NCBI RefSeq assembly: GCF_024730785.1
Contig: NZ_CP102830.1
Span: 3,410,001-3,474,000 of the forward strand
DNA from: Pseudomonas sp. LS44
GTDB lineage: Bacteria; Pseudomonadota; Gammaproteobacteria; Pseudomonadales; Pseudomonadaceae
Reading direction: 5' to 3'
DNA length: 64,000 nucleotides
Shown in pieces: positions 63,593 to 64,000 of the stretch. Made by a program: the position numbers and the translations under genes. The notes beneath the pieces were generated by a model. That model ran no database searches. It saw only the letters and a program-made list of their open reading frames with translations, and was not told where the DNA came from. Numbering within the stretch: position 1 is the first letter of the stretch; each line of letters opens with the position of its first letter.

Positions 63593-64000
63593 GTGTCCAA
63601 GATGATGGTCTTTACGGGGAATGCTAACCCCGATCTGGCGCGACGTATCGTACGTCAGCTGCACATCCCTCTCGGTGATGCTTCCGTTGGAAAATTTTCC
63701 GACGGCGAAATCAGCATCGAAATCAACGAAAACGTTCGCGGTAAAGACGTCTTCCTGATTCAACCGACGTGCGCGCCAACCAACGACAACCTGATGGAAC
63801 TGGTAGTGATGGCCGATGCCTTCCGCCGCTCCTCAGCTACTCGAATCACCGCTGTTATCCCCTACTTCGGCTATGCCCGCCAGGATCGCCGTCCGCGCTC
63901 CGCACGTGTGGCAATCAGCGCTAAAGTCGTGGCTGACATGCTTACTGTGGTAGGCATCGACCGGGTACTCACCGTCGACCTGCACGCGGATCAAATCCAA
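63593..64000 (+). CDS. prs: Ribose-phosphate pyrophosphokinase, N-terminal part (cut by window end)
   Basis: The visible 136 residues start at GTG 63593 ([20 protein letters not shown]) and include [40 protein letters not shown] and [20 protein letters not shown] (ATP/PRPP site), ending within DLHADQIQ. It makes PRPP, which also feeds hpt and upp encoded nearby. Start choice: the family N-terminus [11 protein letters not shown] requires the GTG rather than ATG 63602. Confidence 0.95.
   Translation, partial: MSKMMVFTGNANPDLARRIVRQLHIPLGDASVGKFSDGEISIEINENVRGKDVFLIQPTCAPTNDNLMELVVMADAFRRSSATRITAVIPYFGYARQDRRPRSARVAISAKVVADMLTVVGIDRVLTVDLHADQIQ

Overview
This is a gene-dense (one gene per ~1 kb), GC-rich stretch of chromosome from a Pseudomonas. 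The gene families, the REP-type repeats and the gene order all point that way. From about 27 kb to the end the order (hprA-rsmC-lysP ... M48 protease-chemoreceptor ... yajG-type lipoprotein-mqo ... hpt-upp-uraA ... hemH ... pagL-murI-moeB-prmC-prfA-hemA / TPR lipoprotein-lolB-ispE-tRNA-Gln-prs) matches, from memory, P. aeruginosa PA4626 to PA4670. Other Pseudomonas-specific genes sit in the gaps, and the first 27 kb is a mosaic of other loci. The abundant repeats and a probable integron cassette suggest the P. stutzeri/mendocina/alcaligenes side of the genus, but the species cannot be fixed from this window.

Layout. 0-4.1 kb: a truncated AraC-type regulator divergent from the first of two duplicated ferritin-like 'metal-dependent hydrolase' genes, then a CDF-type cation exporter divergent from its MerR regulator. 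4.4-9.4 kb: an alpha/beta hydrolase, a secreted protein of unknown function and a MalT-like LuxR regulator. 9.8-16.4 kb: DUF1329 and DUF1302 outer-envelope proteins, a medium/long-chain acyl-CoA synthetase and a thiolase, probably one fatty-acid (or similar hydrophobic substrate) uptake and degradation unit. 16.7-19.5 kb: cysI with its DUF934 partner and a thioesterase. 19.7-20.8 kb: an AT-rich orphan gene bounded by attC-like sites. 21.2-27 kb: ccoG, a MocR-type regulator, a LysE exporter and a Cache-GGDEF diguanylate cyclase. 27-44 kb: core genes including lysP, a manganese (yybP-ykoY) riboswitch with its TMEM165/GDT1-type transporter, a chemoreceptor, SRAP and mqo. 44-52.7 kb: SulP transporter, purine/pyrimidine salvage (hpt, upp, uraA), an MFS transporter and hemH. 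52.7-64 kb: renalase-like oxidase, pagL, the hemA-prfA-prmC-moeB-murI operon, and the TPR-lolB-ispE-tRNA-prs operon, cut by the window end.

The most interesting material lies outside the core genes: (i) a probable lone integron cassette (about 19.73-20.65 kb) with no integrase in view, whose product has a layout that could fit abortive-infection-type proteins; (ii) three copies of a small mobile-looking element with a shared core but two different terminal inverted repeats, one copy lying exactly between a MerR-type promoter and the metal exporter it should drive; (iii) a long structured leader, read as a Mn riboswitch; (iv) at least six REP/palindromic repeat families, one of which supplies the stop codon of rsmC. 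I found no CRISPR array, prophage, transposase or rRNA operon.
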